Assembly (NCBI RefSeq): GCF_012349115.1
Contig: NZ_PQIG01000111.1
Span: forward strand, 62,001 to 126,000
Reading direction: 5' to 3'
DNA from: Rhizobium ruizarguesonis
GTDB lineage: Bacteria > Pseudomonadota > Alphaproteobacteria > Rhizobiales > Rhizobiaceae
Length of the DNA: 64,000 nucleotides
The notes below the pieces were generated by a model, which saw nothing but the letters and a program-made list of their open reading frames with translations, had not been told where the DNA came from and made no database searches. The position numbers and the translations under genes were made by a program. This document shows positions 7,641 through 16,146 of this stretch, piece by piece. Within the stretch, counting starts at the first letter, position 1, and every line of letters begins with the position of its first letter.

Positions 7641-8672
7641 TCAGGCGGCGAAGCGCTCCGTTATCGGGCGGCGGCGCAGGTTCGGCTGCGTTACCGCAGG
7701 CGGATTATAGGCCGCCTCCAACGGGCCGGTGTCGGTGCCGGGCGGGACGATCGTGTCGATCCGGTCGAGGATTTCGTCCGTCAAGCTCACCCCGGCGCCG
7801 GCAAGCAGATCATCGAAGTGCCCCATCGTGCGCGGGCCGATGATCGCCGAGGTGACGGCGGGATGGGCGATGGTGAAGGCCATCGCCATGTGCGCCAGCG
7901 AAAGCCCTGCCTGCTGGGCGAGCGGGATGAGCCGTTCGACCGCGTCCAGCCGGCGCTCGTCGTTCATCTGCCTGGGGAAGCGTTTGGCGCGGGCGCTGTC
8001 GGGTTGCGGCGCGCCCTTGCGGTATTTGCCGGTGAGCATGCCCATCGCCAGCGGGCTCCACACCATCGCACCCATTCCGTAACGCTCGCAGGCGGGTAGA
8101 ACCTCGCGTTCGATACCGCGGTTGAGGATCGAATAGGGCGGCTGCTCGGCGCGGAAACGTGCCAACCCGCGGCGCTCGGAAACCCATTGCGCCTCGATAA
8201 TTTCCGAGACGGGGAAGGTCGACGATCCCACGGCGCGCACCTTGCCCGCCCGTATCAGGTCGGTGAGGGCCGATAGCGTCTCCTCGATGTCGGTATCGGG
8301 TGCCGGCCGGTGGATCAGGTAGAGATCGACATGGTCGGTCTGCAGGCGGCGGAGCGAATCCTCGACCGCCCGCGTCAACCAGCGGCGCGAATTGCCCTGC
8401 CGGTTTGGGTCGTCGCCCATCGGCAGATGTGCCTTGGTGGCAAGCACGACGTCGTCGCGCCGGCCCTTGAGTGCCCTGCCGACGATCTCCTCGGATTCGC
8501 CGCGGCTGTAGATATCGGCGGTGTCGATGAAGTTGATGCCGGCATCGAGAGCCTTGTGGATGATCCGGATCGAATCCTCGTGGTCGGGATTGCCGGCAGA
8601 GCCAAACATCATCGCGCCGAGGCAATAGGGGCTGACCTTGATTCCGGTTCTTCCAAACGTGCGGTATTGCAT
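7641..8672 (-). CDS. Aldo/keto reductase
   Basis: The 343-residue protein is an NADPH-dependent (beta/alpha)8 oxidoreductase. The catalytic tetrad is in place: Asp and Tyr in FIDTADIYSRG (about residues 48-57), Lys in ATKAHL (about 80) and His in YLIHRP (about 121). The C-terminal SAIIGPRT block binds the cofactor phosphate. It is divergent from a TetR gene, with two copies of a palindromic operator between them, so it is very probably the repressed target. Substrate is unknown; such pairs often respond to reactive carbonyls. Confidence 0.93.
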   Translation of the reverse strand: MQYRTFGRTGIKVSPYCLGAMMFGSAGNPDHEDSIRIIHKALDAGINFIDTADIYSRGESEEIVGRALKGRRDDVVLATKAHLPMGDDPNRQGNSRRWLTRAVEDSLRRLQTDHVDLYLIHRPAPDTDIEETLSALTDLIRAGKVRAVGSSTFPVSEIIEAQWVSERRGLARFRAEQPPYSILNRGIEREVLPACERYGMGAMVWSPLAMGMLTGKYRKGAPQPDSARAKRFPRQMNDERRLDAVERLIPLAQQAGLSLAHMAMAFTIAHPAVTSAIIGPRTMGHFDDLLAGAGVSLTDEILDRIDTIVPPGTDTGPLEAAYNPPAVTQPNLRRRPITERFAA

Positions 8673-8752
8673 GGTCTGTTCCTTTTATTGGGGAGGCGGA
8701 CTTCGTGCGCATCGATGTGGCCAACACCATCGCGCTGTGTTAACTTGCATAA

Positions 8753-8792
8753 ACGGAACCGTATTCCGTTTATATACGGAACAATGTTCCGT
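8753..8792. promoter_or_regulatory. Double TetR operator
   Basis: Two copies of acggaa-N5-ttccgt lie at 8753-8769 and 8776-8792, centres 23 bp apart (about two helical turns), in the 138-bp gap between the aldo/keto reductase and the TetR gene. Position, symmetry and duplication fit cooperative TetR binding. Confidence 0.75.
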
Positions 8793-8810
8793 TTTGCAAG
8801 TGAGTGAGTG

Positions 8811-9428
8811 ATGAGTGACGAGAGAAAAGAGCAGGAGGACGGCCTGAAGCCCGGGGAAAGGGCGGACAGGCGCGTGCGCGCCGACGCCAAGCGCAATCTC
8901 GACGGGCTGCTTCAGGCGGCATTGACGGTGTTTGCGACCTCCGGCGTCGATGCCCCGGTGCGTGAGATCGCGGAGAAGGCCGGCGTCGGCATCGGCACCG
9001 TTTACCGGCATTTTCCCGAGCGTTCCGACCTCGTCGTCGCCGTCTTCCGCCGCGAAATCGATGCCTGCGCTGACGCCGCGCCGATCCTTGCCGCCGAACA
9101 CGCGCCGGGCGAGGCGCTGGCCAGATGGATGCAACGTTTCGTGGATTTTATCGCGGCCAAGCGTGGGCTTGCGGCGGCCCTGCACTCCGGCAACCCGGCC
9201 TTCGATGCCTTGCCCGCCTACTTCCAGCAGCGGCTGCAGCCGGCCCTTCGCTCGCTTCTCGACGCCGCCGCTGCCGCCGGCGAGGTCCGCACCGATATCG
9301 CGGCCGAAGATCTTTTGAATGCGGCCGCAAGCCTCAGCATGCACGCCTACGCCCAAGGGTCCGAACATGCCCGGCGTATGGTTTCCCTGCTGGTCGACGG
9401 GCTGCGCTACGGCGCTGTACAGCGGTGA
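8811..9428 (+). CDS. TetR/AcrR family transcriptional regulator
   Basis: The 205-residue protein has the TetR helix-turn-helix at about residues 40-62 (VREIAEKAGVGIGTVYRHFP) and an all-helical C-terminal ligand domain. It starts at ATG 8811; an in-frame GTG lies one codon before. The ribosome site is weak (gagtgag). It most likely represses itself and the divergent aldo/keto reductase gene through the paired operators just upstream. Confidence 0.92.
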   Translation: MSDERKEQEDGLKPGERADRRVRADAKRNLDGLLQAALTVFATSGVDAPVREIAEKAGVGIGTVYRHFPERSDLVVAVFRREIDACADAAPILAAEHAPGEALARWMQRFVDFIAAKRGLAAALHSGNPAFDALPAYFQQRLQPALRSLLDAAAAAGEVRTDIAAEDLLNAAASLSMHAYAQGSEHARRMVSLLVDGLRYGAVQR

Positions 9429-9497
9429 AGATGTGCCGATGAAACAGGCCGTCGCCCGGCCGGCACGCGCGCTCGGCCGGGCAACGGCCTGGCGTCA

Positions 9498-10151
9498 TCA
9501 GGTCCGCATCGACAGCTCGATATCCTCTTCGAATGGTGTCGAGAGGTAGCCGGCCGCGGGCGAGCGTACGCGGGCGAGATATTCCGGGCAGAGGTCGGCA
9601 TTGTCGGCAATGATGAGGGCGCCGGGCCTCAGGCGGTCTTCCACCAGTTCCAGGATATCGCGATAGAGCGCCTTGGCGCCATCGAGGAACAGCAGGTCGA
9701 TCGTTTCCGGGAGATCCGTGCTCAGGGTCTCAAGGGCATCGCCTTCGCGGATCTCGACGAGATCGATGAGGCCGCCGGCCGTCAGGTTGGCGCGGGCGCG
9801 GGCCAGCTTCGACGGCTCGAACTCGCTGGTGATCAGCCGGCCGCCGCCATTGTCGCGCAGCGCGGCCGCGAGATGGAGGGTCGAGATGCCGAAGGATGTG
9901 CCGAATTCGACGATCGTTCGTGCGCGGCTGCTTCGCGCCAGCATGTAGAGCAGGGCGCCGGCCTCCCTGGAGACGGGAAGCCAAAGATCCCTGAGGCGCC
10001 CGTAAAGGTCGAGATATTCGGTCTTGCTGCCGATCAGGCGCATTCGCTCATCACCTGATAGGCCTGACATTGCCGGGCTCGTCGCCGTGGCGGCTTCTTC
10101 GAATAGACCGTTGAGCAGGGGTGCCAGCGGGGCGGTGGTCAGCGTCGTCAT
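9498..10151 (-). CDS. SAM-dependent O-methyltransferase
   Basis: The 217-residue product has the class I methyltransferase fold: TIVEFGTSFGISTLHLA is motif I (about residue 82), TSEFEP follows as the acidic loop, and DLLFLDGAKALYRDIL is the motif of the caffeoyl-CoA/catechol O-methyltransferase family. The start is ATG 10151 with an AAGGAGA ribosome site; the open frame extends further but into the neighbouring promoter. It is divergent from the TetR gene at 10240, which probably controls it. Confidence 0.88.
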   Translation of the reverse strand: MTTLTTAPLAPLLNGLFEEAATATSPAMSGLSGDERMRLIGSKTEYLDLYGRLRDLWLPVSREAGALLYMLARSSRARTIVEFGTSFGISTLHLAAALRDNGGGRLITSEFEPSKLARARANLTAGGLIDLVEIREGDALETLSTDLPETIDLLFLDGAKALYRDILELVEDRLRPGALIIADNADLCPEYLARVRSPAAGYLSTPFEEDIELSMRT

Positions 10152-10184
10152 GTCAAATCTCCTTGATGACAGGTTCTTGTGTGG

Positions 10185-10208
10185 GACGAAAAATACGAGT
10201 AATTCGTC
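10185..10208. promoter_or_regulatory. Candidate TetR operator
   Basis: Inverted repeat gacgaa-N12-ttcgtc in the 88-bp gap between the O-methyltransferase and the TetR gene. It is the only clear symmetry there. Inferred from position. Confidence 0.45.
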
Positions 10209-10239
10209 GCATCTGCTATTCGCATTGCGGAGCGCTGCC

Positions 10240-10884
10240 ATGACCGATCGTCCAAGAGCCCGGATTTCCTCACGAAAACAGCCCAAGCAGGCCCGATCGA
10301 GCGAGCTCGTGGCGGCGATCTTGGATGCCGCTGCTCAGGTTTTGGCGCGGGAAGGCGCCCAGCGCTTCACGACGGCACGGGTGGCCGAAAGGGCGGGCGT
10401 CAGCATCGGATCGCTCTACCAATATTTCCCCAACAAGGCAGCGATCCTCTTCCGGCTGCAGAGTGACGAATGGCGGCAGACGACGGACATGCTCGGCGGG
10501 ATCCTCGCCGATGCGCAGAGGCCGCCGCTCGAACGGCTGCGCCGTCTCGTCCATGCCTTTCTCCGCTCGGAGTGCGAGGAGGCGGCGATGCGCGTGGCGC
10601 TCCATGACGCCGCGCCCCTTTATCGCGATGCACCGGAGGCGCAGGCGGCGAGGGCATCAGGAGACCACATCGTCGAACTGTTCATGCAGGAAGTGCTGCC
10701 TTGCGCGCCGGAGGTGACCAGGGCGCTCGCCGGCGAATTGATCACCACGACGCTCGGCACGGTGGGCAAGCAGTTCTCGGAGGCTCCGCGGAACCTTGCC
10801 GAGATCGACGCTTATGCCGACGCCATGGCCGATATGTTCTGTGCCTACCTAGAACAGCTTGGGGCTGGCCGGGACGGGGCATGA
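10240..10884 (+). CDS. TetR/AcrR family transcriptional regulator
   Basis: 214 residues. A basic N-terminal arm (RKQPKQARS) is followed by the helix-turn-helix FTTARVAERAGVSIGSLYQYF at about residues 45-65, then a helical ligand domain of the type seen in regulators of drug or aromatic-compound genes. The ATG at 10240 was chosen because the long upstream reading overlaps the divergent O-methyltransferase gene, its probable target. Confidence 0.9.
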   Translation: MTDRPRARISSRKQPKQARSSELVAAILDAAAQVLAREGAQRFTTARVAERAGVSIGSLYQYFPNKAAILFRLQSDEWRQTTDMLGGILADAQRPPLERLRRLVHAFLRSECEEAAMRVALHDAAPLYRDAPEAQAARASGDHIVELFMQEVLPCAPEVTRALAGELITTTLGTVGKQFSEAPRNLAEIDAYADAMADMFCAYLEQLGAGRDGA

Positions 10885-11041
10885 TGTTCCGGCTGCGCTC
10901 CGTTAGGCCCGGTGCTCCCTGCACGCTAGTACTCCGGGGCGCTGGCGCGAGGTGGTGGTGTGAGGGGAGGCAAGCGAAAGCGCTGCATCCCAGCGCCTGT
11001 CATCGCAGAATGCTGTGGTGGTTCGGTGGATGGAGTAGGTT

Positions 11042-11260
11042 CTACTGGTGGTCCAGTTGCTTCGACAGCTCGGCAAAAAGCCTGTCGCAGTCGGTGTTCA
11101 TCTGGACGAGATCGACGGCGACGGTGATGGCGTGGCGTCCTTCGATGCTGTCGATGTCGAGCTTCCTCTCGCAGCACCATTGCCGAACGGCATCGGTGAC
11201 GATGGTTATGTCATCATCATTGAGCGAGATGAGCGACAGGAGCACCTTTGTACCCTCCAT
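11042..11260 (-). CDS. Small hypothetical protein, 72 aa
   Basis: The product begins MEGTKVLLSLISLNDDDITI and continues with VTDAVRQWCCERKLDI and AVDLVQMNTDCDRLFAELSKQL: a compact alpha/beta unit with three cysteines. The start is ATG 11260; a weaker upstream ATG at 11290 exists. Codon use matches the neighbours. It is convergent with the TetR gene. I recognise no domain, but the pattern (hydrophobic strand, acidic turn, helix) looks like a real folded protein. Confidence 0.6.
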   Translation of the reverse strand: MEGTKVLLSLISLNDDDITIVTDAVRQWCCERKLDIDSIEGRHAITVAVDLVQMNTDCDRLFAELSKQLDHQ

Positions 11261-11406
11261 GAAACGGCAAGAGCACCTATAGTCTCGCAAGCGGTCGCGT
11301 CGATGATCCGATGAGCGATGGCGTTTACTCTACGCTCATTCCGCAGCAATACCACGGCCATTTTGACACGGCTTGGTGACAGCCGAACGATCCCGACAGG
11401 CGCTCG

Positions 11407-11520
11407 TCAGAGCGGTATCTGCCAGGATTGCTTGATCTTCTCCATCGGGATTTCCGTCTTGATGTTGCGGACGCCTTCGATGCGGCCGAGGTGTTCCATC
11501 TGGAAGCGCCTAGAATACCG
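11407..11520 (-). pseudogene. C-terminal remnant of an Lrp/AsnC regulator gene
   Basis: Minus-strand translation gives RFQMEHLGRIEGVRNIKTEI, then PMEKIKQSWQIPL and a stop at 11407. This is the exact kind of tail that ends Lrp/AsnC proteins (compare 'ADHLTRIPSVLSVKTDVPME' in the intact gene at 4127-4594). Only about 38 codons remain; upstream the frame runs into the end of the reductase gene at 11532, so the rest has been lost. Confidence 0.75.
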
Positions 11521-11531
11521 ACCGGGCTCGT

Positions 11532-12173
11532 TTATTTCGCCAGCACGATATGCGTGGCGTGTTCGGTTGCGACATGCTCGCCGACGCGGAAGCCGAGGGC
11601 CGGCAGGTCGATGCCCGTGAACATCGCTTCGCCCTTGCCGAGGACGACCGGCGAGATGGCGAAATGCAATTCGTCGATCAGGCCAGCCTGCAGATATTGG
11701 CGGACGGTGCTGACGCCGCCACCGATTTTCACGTCCTTGTCGCCGGCCGCAGCCACCGCCTTGTCAAGCGCTTCCTCGATGCCGCCGGTGACGAAGTGAA
11801 ACGTCGTGCCGCCCTCCATGACGATCGGTTCGCGGGGATAATGCGTCAGGATATAGGTCGGCGCGTGATAGGGCGGGTTTGGCCCCCACCAGCCTTTCCA
11901 TACGTCATCCGGCCACTCGCCGCGGATGGGGCCGAACATGTTGCGCCCGAGAATGAAGGCGCCGAAATTGGCCATGCCGCGAGCCGCATAATCCTCATCA
12001 ACGCCTTCAGAACCGCCATCCTTTCCGATCATCGCGCGGAAGGTGCGGGTGCGGAAAAACCATTCGAACATCTCCGTTCCCCGCTTGCCCAGCGGATCGG
12101 TCATGCTTTGCTCCGGCCCGGCGCCGAAACCATCTACGGAAAGGGAAACTGCTGCGACACGCACCTTGGGCAT
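11532..12173 (-). CDS. Dihydrofolate reductase / RibD C-terminal-domain family protein
   Basis: 213 residues starting at ATG 12173 (ribosome site ggagg). It carries family motifs of the RibD-C/DHFR-like reductases: VAAVSLSVDGFGAGP at the start, FGAFILGRNMF in the middle, IGGGVSTVRQYLQAGLIDELH as the NADPH-binding turn, and ISPVVLGKGEAMF near the end. The usual role is an NADPH-dependent reductase of unknown substrate. It is divergent from an HxlR regulator with an inverted repeat between them, implying local control. Confidence 0.88.
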   Translation of the reverse strand: MPKVRVAAVSLSVDGFGAGPEQSMTDPLGKRGTEMFEWFFRTRTFRAMIGKDGGSEGVDEDYAARGMANFGAFILGRNMFGPIRGEWPDDVWKGWWGPNPPYHAPTYILTHYPREPIVMEGGTTFHFVTGGIEEALDKAVAAAGDKDVKIGGGVSTVRQYLQAGLIDELHFAISPVVLGKGEAMFTGIDLPALGFRVGEHVATEHATHIVLAK

Positions 12174-12200
12174 GCTCTCCTCCATCTGATTGCGTATTGA

Positions 12201-12245
12201 AACTAGTTGCGTTGTCGCATAAGTGATCCTATATTGCAACCAGTT
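12201..12245. promoter_or_regulatory. Candidate HxlR operator
   Basis: Arms aactagttgc (12201-12210) and gcaaccagtt (12236-12245) form an inverted repeat with one mismatch in the 88-bp gap between the reductase and hxlR-type genes. Position suggests autoregulation and control of the reductase. Confidence 0.5.
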
Positions 12246-12261
12246 TTAAGGAGAGAATATC

Positions 12262-12783
12262 GTGGATATTGAACTGCGGTCGGGCTGCCCGATCAACCTG
12301 ACGATGGAAGTGCTGGGCGATCGGTGGAGCCTCATCATCATCAGGGACATCATGTTCGGCAACCGCCGCCATTTCCGCGATCTTCTGACCCATTCGGAGG
12401 AGGGGATTGCCTCCAACATCCTGGCCGCCAGGCTGAAGCGCCTGCTCTCGCTCGGATTCATCAGCAAGCGGGACGACCCGAGCCACAGCCAGAAAGCGAT
12501 CTACAGCCTGGCGGAGCCGGCGATCCAGCTCGTGCCCGTCTTTGCCATGATCGGCGCCTGGGGGCGGCGCCATTTGCCTGTGAGCGAGGAGCTGAGCATC
12601 CGCGCGCAGCTTCTCGAAGAAGGCGGGCAGCCGCTTTGGGACGAATTCATGGAGGATCTCCGGCAGATCCACATCGCCGATCCGATCGGCGGCGCCAACG
12701 GCACATGCACCTCGCCTGTACTGGCGAAGCTGATGGCGGCGTTCCTAGAGGTTCGCGCGAGATCGTTGTCGCAGGCATCCTGA
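12262..12783 (+). CDS. HxlR family transcriptional regulator
   Basis: 173 residues from a GTG at 12262 with an AAGGAGAG ribosome site. The signature HxlR start (CPINLTMEVLGDRWSLIIIRDI) is followed by RRHFRDLLTHSEEGIASNILAARLKRL and the wing ISKRDDPSHSQKAIYSL. HxlR proteins are MarR-like winged-helix regulators that often sense aldehydes, quinones or disulfide stress. The divergent RibD/DHFR-like gene is the likely target. Confidence 0.93.
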   Translation: MDIELRSGCPINLTMEVLGDRWSLIIIRDIMFGNRRHFRDLLTHSEEGIASNILAARLKRLLSLGFISKRDDPSHSQKAIYSLAEPAIQLVPVFAMIGAWGRRHLPVSEELSIRAQLLEEGGQPLWDEFMEDLRQIHIADPIGGANGTCTSPVLAKLMAAFLEVRARSLSQAS

Positions 12784-12808
12784 TTACGAGGGAGGTCGGT
12801 CGGCTCGA

Positions 12809-13612
12809 TCAGCCTCCGGCACCCTGGTATTTGCCGGTGGCATACCGCCAGTGAGCGATTGATATCAACACCCAGATCGGGCCGGCCACGAGAGCCACAG
12901 GCCCGGCCCAGTCCCCGAGGATCGGGATGGGTTTGCCGAGCAAGGCGCCGACGGGGACCGAACTGGTGAGGGCCAACGGGACCGCGGTGATGAGGATGGT
13001 CTGGATGCCGCCCGGAAAAATATTGAGCGGGTAGCGCGTCAATTCCCAAAAGCCGAAGAAGATCGAGAACAGATGGTTGGACCGCACCCAGATCAATGCC
13101 GTGGCGCCGATCATGGTGATGAGCGCACCCGTCAGTAGCGTCGCGCTGATAAGCGCAGCAATGAAGAATGACGCGGACCAGATCGACCAGGTGAAGTCGA
13201 TGGACAGAACGGCCCAAGCCATCAGCGCCACTGCGAGGATGACGTGGCCGGCATAGCCGATATTAAGGCCGGAAAAGACCAGATAGGTCCAAGGGCTGAA
13301 AGGTTTGACCAACAGCGTGTCGTAAGTTCCGAGCCGCACCAGTTCTTCGAGCTCGCGCAACTGCACGAAGCTCATCGCGGCGCCGAGCGAATAAGCCAGC
13401 AGTTGGAAGCTGAACAGCAGCGCAAGCTCCGGCCAGGTCCAGCCGCCGAGCGTGTCGAAGCGGGCAAGCAGGATTCCGATGGTGGCGAAGACGCTGCCAT
13501 AGGAAAGGATCTGCGCAAGACGGTCGAGCCAGAAAGCGCCGCGATATTCCATCTTGGAGCGGACATGCATCCGGACCAGCAGCGGAAGGACGCGCAGGTG
13601 ATGCATGAGCAT
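12809..13612 (-). CDS. ABC-2 type transporter permease, third gene of operon
   Basis: 267 residues, about six membrane helices, of the ABC-2 family group found as paired permeases in bacterial exporters. The start is ATG 13612, 2 bp after the stop of the upstream permease, with gggagg inside that gene's last codons: translational coupling. The motif LEELVRLGTYDTLLVKPFSP near residue 80 also appears in related form (KTGDIAVWLLKPLSYP) in the upstream permease, marking them as partners in a heterodimeric channel. Confidence 0.85.
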   Translation of the reverse strand: MLMHHLRVLPLLVRMHVRSKMEYRGAFWLDRLAQILSYGSVFATIGILLARFDTLGGWTWPELALLFSFQLLAYSLGAAMSFVQLRELEELVRLGTYDTLLVKPFSPWTYLVFSGLNIGYAGHVILAVALMAWAVLSIDFTWSIWSASFFIAALISATLLTGALITMIGATALIWVRSNHLFSIFFGFWELTRYPLNIFPGGIQTILITAVPLALTSSVPVGALLGKPIPILGDWAGPVALVAGPIWVLISIAHWRYATGKYQGAGG

Positions 13613-13614
13613 GA

Positions 13615-14415
13615 TCAACCTCCCTGCACGGTGATGCGGCCGGAGGCGCAGCGCCATAGCCAAAGGACGCCGGCAAGGAACAACGCGGCCCAGCCGAGAC
13701 CAAGGCCGAGATGGAGCCAGACATCGGCAGTGGAAAGCCTGCCGAGATAGACGGCATTGGGATAATAGACCACCCAGGCGAAGGGCAGGTGGCGGGCAAC
13801 CGTGGCGAGAGGTTCGGGGAAGAACCAGAAGGGCACCAGCAGGCCCGAGAACAATTGCAGCAGAGCGCCCAGGATCCAGTCAAGCGAGAAGCTCGTCATC
13901 AGCCAGAAGGCGATGAGGCCGAAGAGCGCCGACATCAGGAACAGCAGCGTAAAGGACAGCGCCCAGAAGGCGACGAACATCAAGCCATCGAACAGGCTCG
14001 CCGGCGGCAGCATGCCGTAAAACAATGCGGTGAAGGTCACCGTCGGAATGACCTGGGTCATCAGGCGATAACCGAAGCTGCCGCATTCGTTGGCGAAGAG
14101 ATAGAGCGGATAGGACAAGGGCTTGAGCAGCCAAACGGCGATATCGCCTGTCTTGAGCGACCGGCCTATCTCGCCGATGATCCTTTCAGGGCGGGTCGCT
14201 CCCATCACCGCGCCGCCGAGCAGCGCATAGGTCACCATCTGCTGCAGGGAGACGCCGTCGACGACGATGCCACCGATGCCGGCATAGGCCGCCTGCCAGA
14301 TGGCGACACGCGCGAAAACCTGCACGAGTTTGCCGAAGATATTGGCCCATACTTCGTTGCGGTAGGCGAGCTGCGAATGGAAGGAACTGCGCGCGAAGGC
14401 GAAATAGGCGCTCAT
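13615..14415 (-). CDS. ABC-2 type transporter permease, second gene of operon
   Basis: 266 residues with six predicted helices and the same loop signature as its partner (LKTGDIAVWLLKPLSYPLYLFANE). Its ATG at 14415 overlaps the stop of the ATPase gene by 4 bp (ATGA). Together the three genes encode a complete exporter with one ATPase and two permeases. The substrate is not visible; related systems have been linked to polysaccharide, peptide or antibiotic export. Confidence 0.85.
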   Translation of the reverse strand: MSAYFAFARSSFHSQLAYRNEVWANIFGKLVQVFARVAIWQAAYAGIGGIVVDGVSLQQMVTYALLGGAVMGATRPERIIGEIGRSLKTGDIAVWLLKPLSYPLYLFANECGSFGYRLMTQVIPTVTFTALFYGMLPPASLFDGLMFVAFWALSFTLLFLMSALFGLIAFWLMTSFSLDWILGALLQLFSGLLVPFWFFPEPLATVARHLPFAWVVYYPNAVYLGRLSTADVWLHLGLGLGWAALFLAGVLWLWRCASGRITVQGG

Positions 14416-15431
14416 GATGCCCGGGCCTTGGCATTGCTACGCTGGTCGGCGTTGCGGCGCTGGTAGAAGGTGCGGATGACCTCTTCGATGTCGGGCTCGT
14501 GCAGTGCCACGTCCTTGAGGTCGCGCCCGCTGCCGACCTCCGACAGGATCGCGACCAGCGAGATGTCTTCACGCTCGATGAGATAATTCTTACGCAAGCC
14601 CTCGTCGCTGACGAGAGCCGCGGTGCGCAATGGCAGCGGTCCGGGGTCACTGGCAAATTCGAGTGTCAGCCGCCGGGCCGAGCCCAATGCCGCGCGCAGG
14701 CTCTTCAACTCGCCGTCGAAGATGAGCCTGCTATGATCGACCATGATAAGTCGCGGGCAGATGGTCTCGATGTCCTGCAGGTCATGGGTGGTGAGAATGA
14801 TGGTGACGCCGCGCTCGCGGTTGATCTCGGCGAGAAAGCGCCGAACCGCATCCTTGGCGACCACATCAAGACCTATGGTCGGTTCGTCCAGAAAGAGGAT
14901 CTTGGGGTCGTGCAGCAGTGACATCACGATCTCGGCGCGCATGCGCTGACCGAGGCTGAGTTGGCGCACTGCGCGGTCGAGAAAGGGCGTCAAGTCGAGC
15001 AGTTCGCTGAAGCGCCGGAGATTATCCGCATAACGGGCGACGGGGATGTCGTAGATGCGCTGGTGAAGGGTGAAACTGTCAACCAGCGGCAGGTCCCACC
15101 ACAACTGGCTGCGCTGGCCGAAAACGACGCCGATCTCGCGCGCATTGTCCATCCGCTTCAGATGCGGCGTCCGGCCGAGCACCGAGAGCGTGCCGGCACT
15201 CGGCACCAGAATGCCGGTCATCATCTTGATCATCGTGGATTTGCCGGCGCCATTGGGGCCGAGATAGCCCACGGCTTCGCCCGCCGCGATATCGAAACCG
15301 ATGTCGGAAACGGCCAGAACTTCCGTATATTCGTTGGTCACCAGCGTCTTCAAAGCGCCCAGCAGGCCCGGAAATCGCTTGTGCTGCCGGAAGCGTTTGC
15401 CGACGCCCCGCGCCTCGATCAAAGCCGACAT
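14412..15431 (-). CDS. ABC transporter ATP-binding protein, first gene of operon
   Basis: 339 residues from ATG 15431 (ribosome site gaggaa). Walker A is GPNGAGKST, the signature is LSLGQRMRAE, Walker B is ILFLDEP and the switch is TTHD. The C-terminal extension (from about residue 245) is the type seen in ABC-2 export ATPases. It heads a three-gene minus-strand operon with two permeases. The longer open frame up to 15509 lies in the divergent promoter region and is not needed. Confidence 0.92.
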   Translation of the reverse strand: MSALIEARGVGKRFRQHKRFPGLLGALKTLVTNEYTEVLAVSDIGFDIAAGEAVGYLGPNGAGKSTMIKMMTGILVPSAGTLSVLGRTPHLKRMDNAREIGVVFGQRSQLWWDLPLVDSFTLHQRIYDIPVARYADNLRRFSELLDLTPFLDRAVRQLSLGQRMRAEIVMSLLHDPKILFLDEPTIGLDVVAKDAVRRFLAEINRERGVTIILTTHDLQDIETICPRLIMVDHSRLIFDGELKSLRAALGSARRLTLEFASDPGPLPLRTAALVSDEGLRKNYLIEREDISLVAILSEVGSGRDLKDVALHEPDIEEVIRTFYQRRNADQRSNAKARAS

Positions 15432-15588
15432 GTGTATTTCCTCGAGGGTAATTCCAGCCGATTCGGCAGCAGCATCCAGGCTAACGCGGGGCTCGGCCAG
15501 TTCAAGCAAAAGTCGCTTCTTTGGCGTTACTCAATCGAACCTAACCTTTTGCGTTGACAGCCATGATCAATCGATTCCTGTTAGAGTC

Positions 15589-16131
15589 ATGAGGATTCTC
15601 GCAATATCCGGCAGCGCCCGGCGCAATTCCACCAACACGGCTATGCTGCGGGCGATCCGTGCCATAGCGCCCAGCGATATCGAAGTTTCGATCTTCGACG
15701 GCGTCGGACGGTTGCCGGTATTTTCGCCTGACCTCGAGGGAGAATGGCTACCGGAGGTCGTGCGGGATTTCATCGATGTGATCGCTCAGAGCGACGGGGT
15801 GATCATTGCCAGCCCGGAATATGTGCGATCCATTCCCGGCGGCCTCAAGAATGCGATCGACTGGCTCGTATCGGGAGATGAGATCGTCCATAAGCCGATC
15901 GCCCTGCTGCATGCATCGCATCGAGGCGATGACATGCTGGCGGGCCTTCGCACTGTTCTTGCGACCATCACCGACCGGTTCGCGGGCGATATTTTCCTCA
16001 GGCTTCCTCTCATGAAACTGGAGCCGGCCGAGGTATTCAAGGCCGTCGAGGCAGCGGAGAACCATTCCAGGGTGCAGGCTTATCTTCAGGCATTCTCGGC
16101 CTATTGCATGGCAGACAGCAAGACCGCCTGA
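15589..16131 (+). CDS. NADPH-dependent FMN reductase
   Basis: 180 residues of flavodoxin-like fold. The FMN phosphate loop is ISGSARRNSTNTAM at residues 5-18 and the second flavin loop is SPEYVRSIPGGLKNAIDWL (about residues 75-93). Family members (NAD(P)H:FMN/quinone/azo reductases) reduce flavins or quinones in the cytosol. The ATG at 15589 has a weak ribosome site (agag). Divergent from the ABC operon; no clear shared function. Confidence 0.9.
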   Translation: MRILAISGSARRNSTNTAMLRAIRAIAPSDIEVSIFDGVGRLPVFSPDLEGEWLPEVVRDFIDVIAQSDGVIIASPEYVRSIPGGLKNAIDWLVSGDEIVHKPIALLHASHRGDDMLAGLRTVLATITDRFAGDIFLRLPLMKLEPAEVFKAVEAAENHSRVQAYLQAFSAYCMADSKTA

Positions 16132-16146
16132 GGTCCGCTCGCTGCA

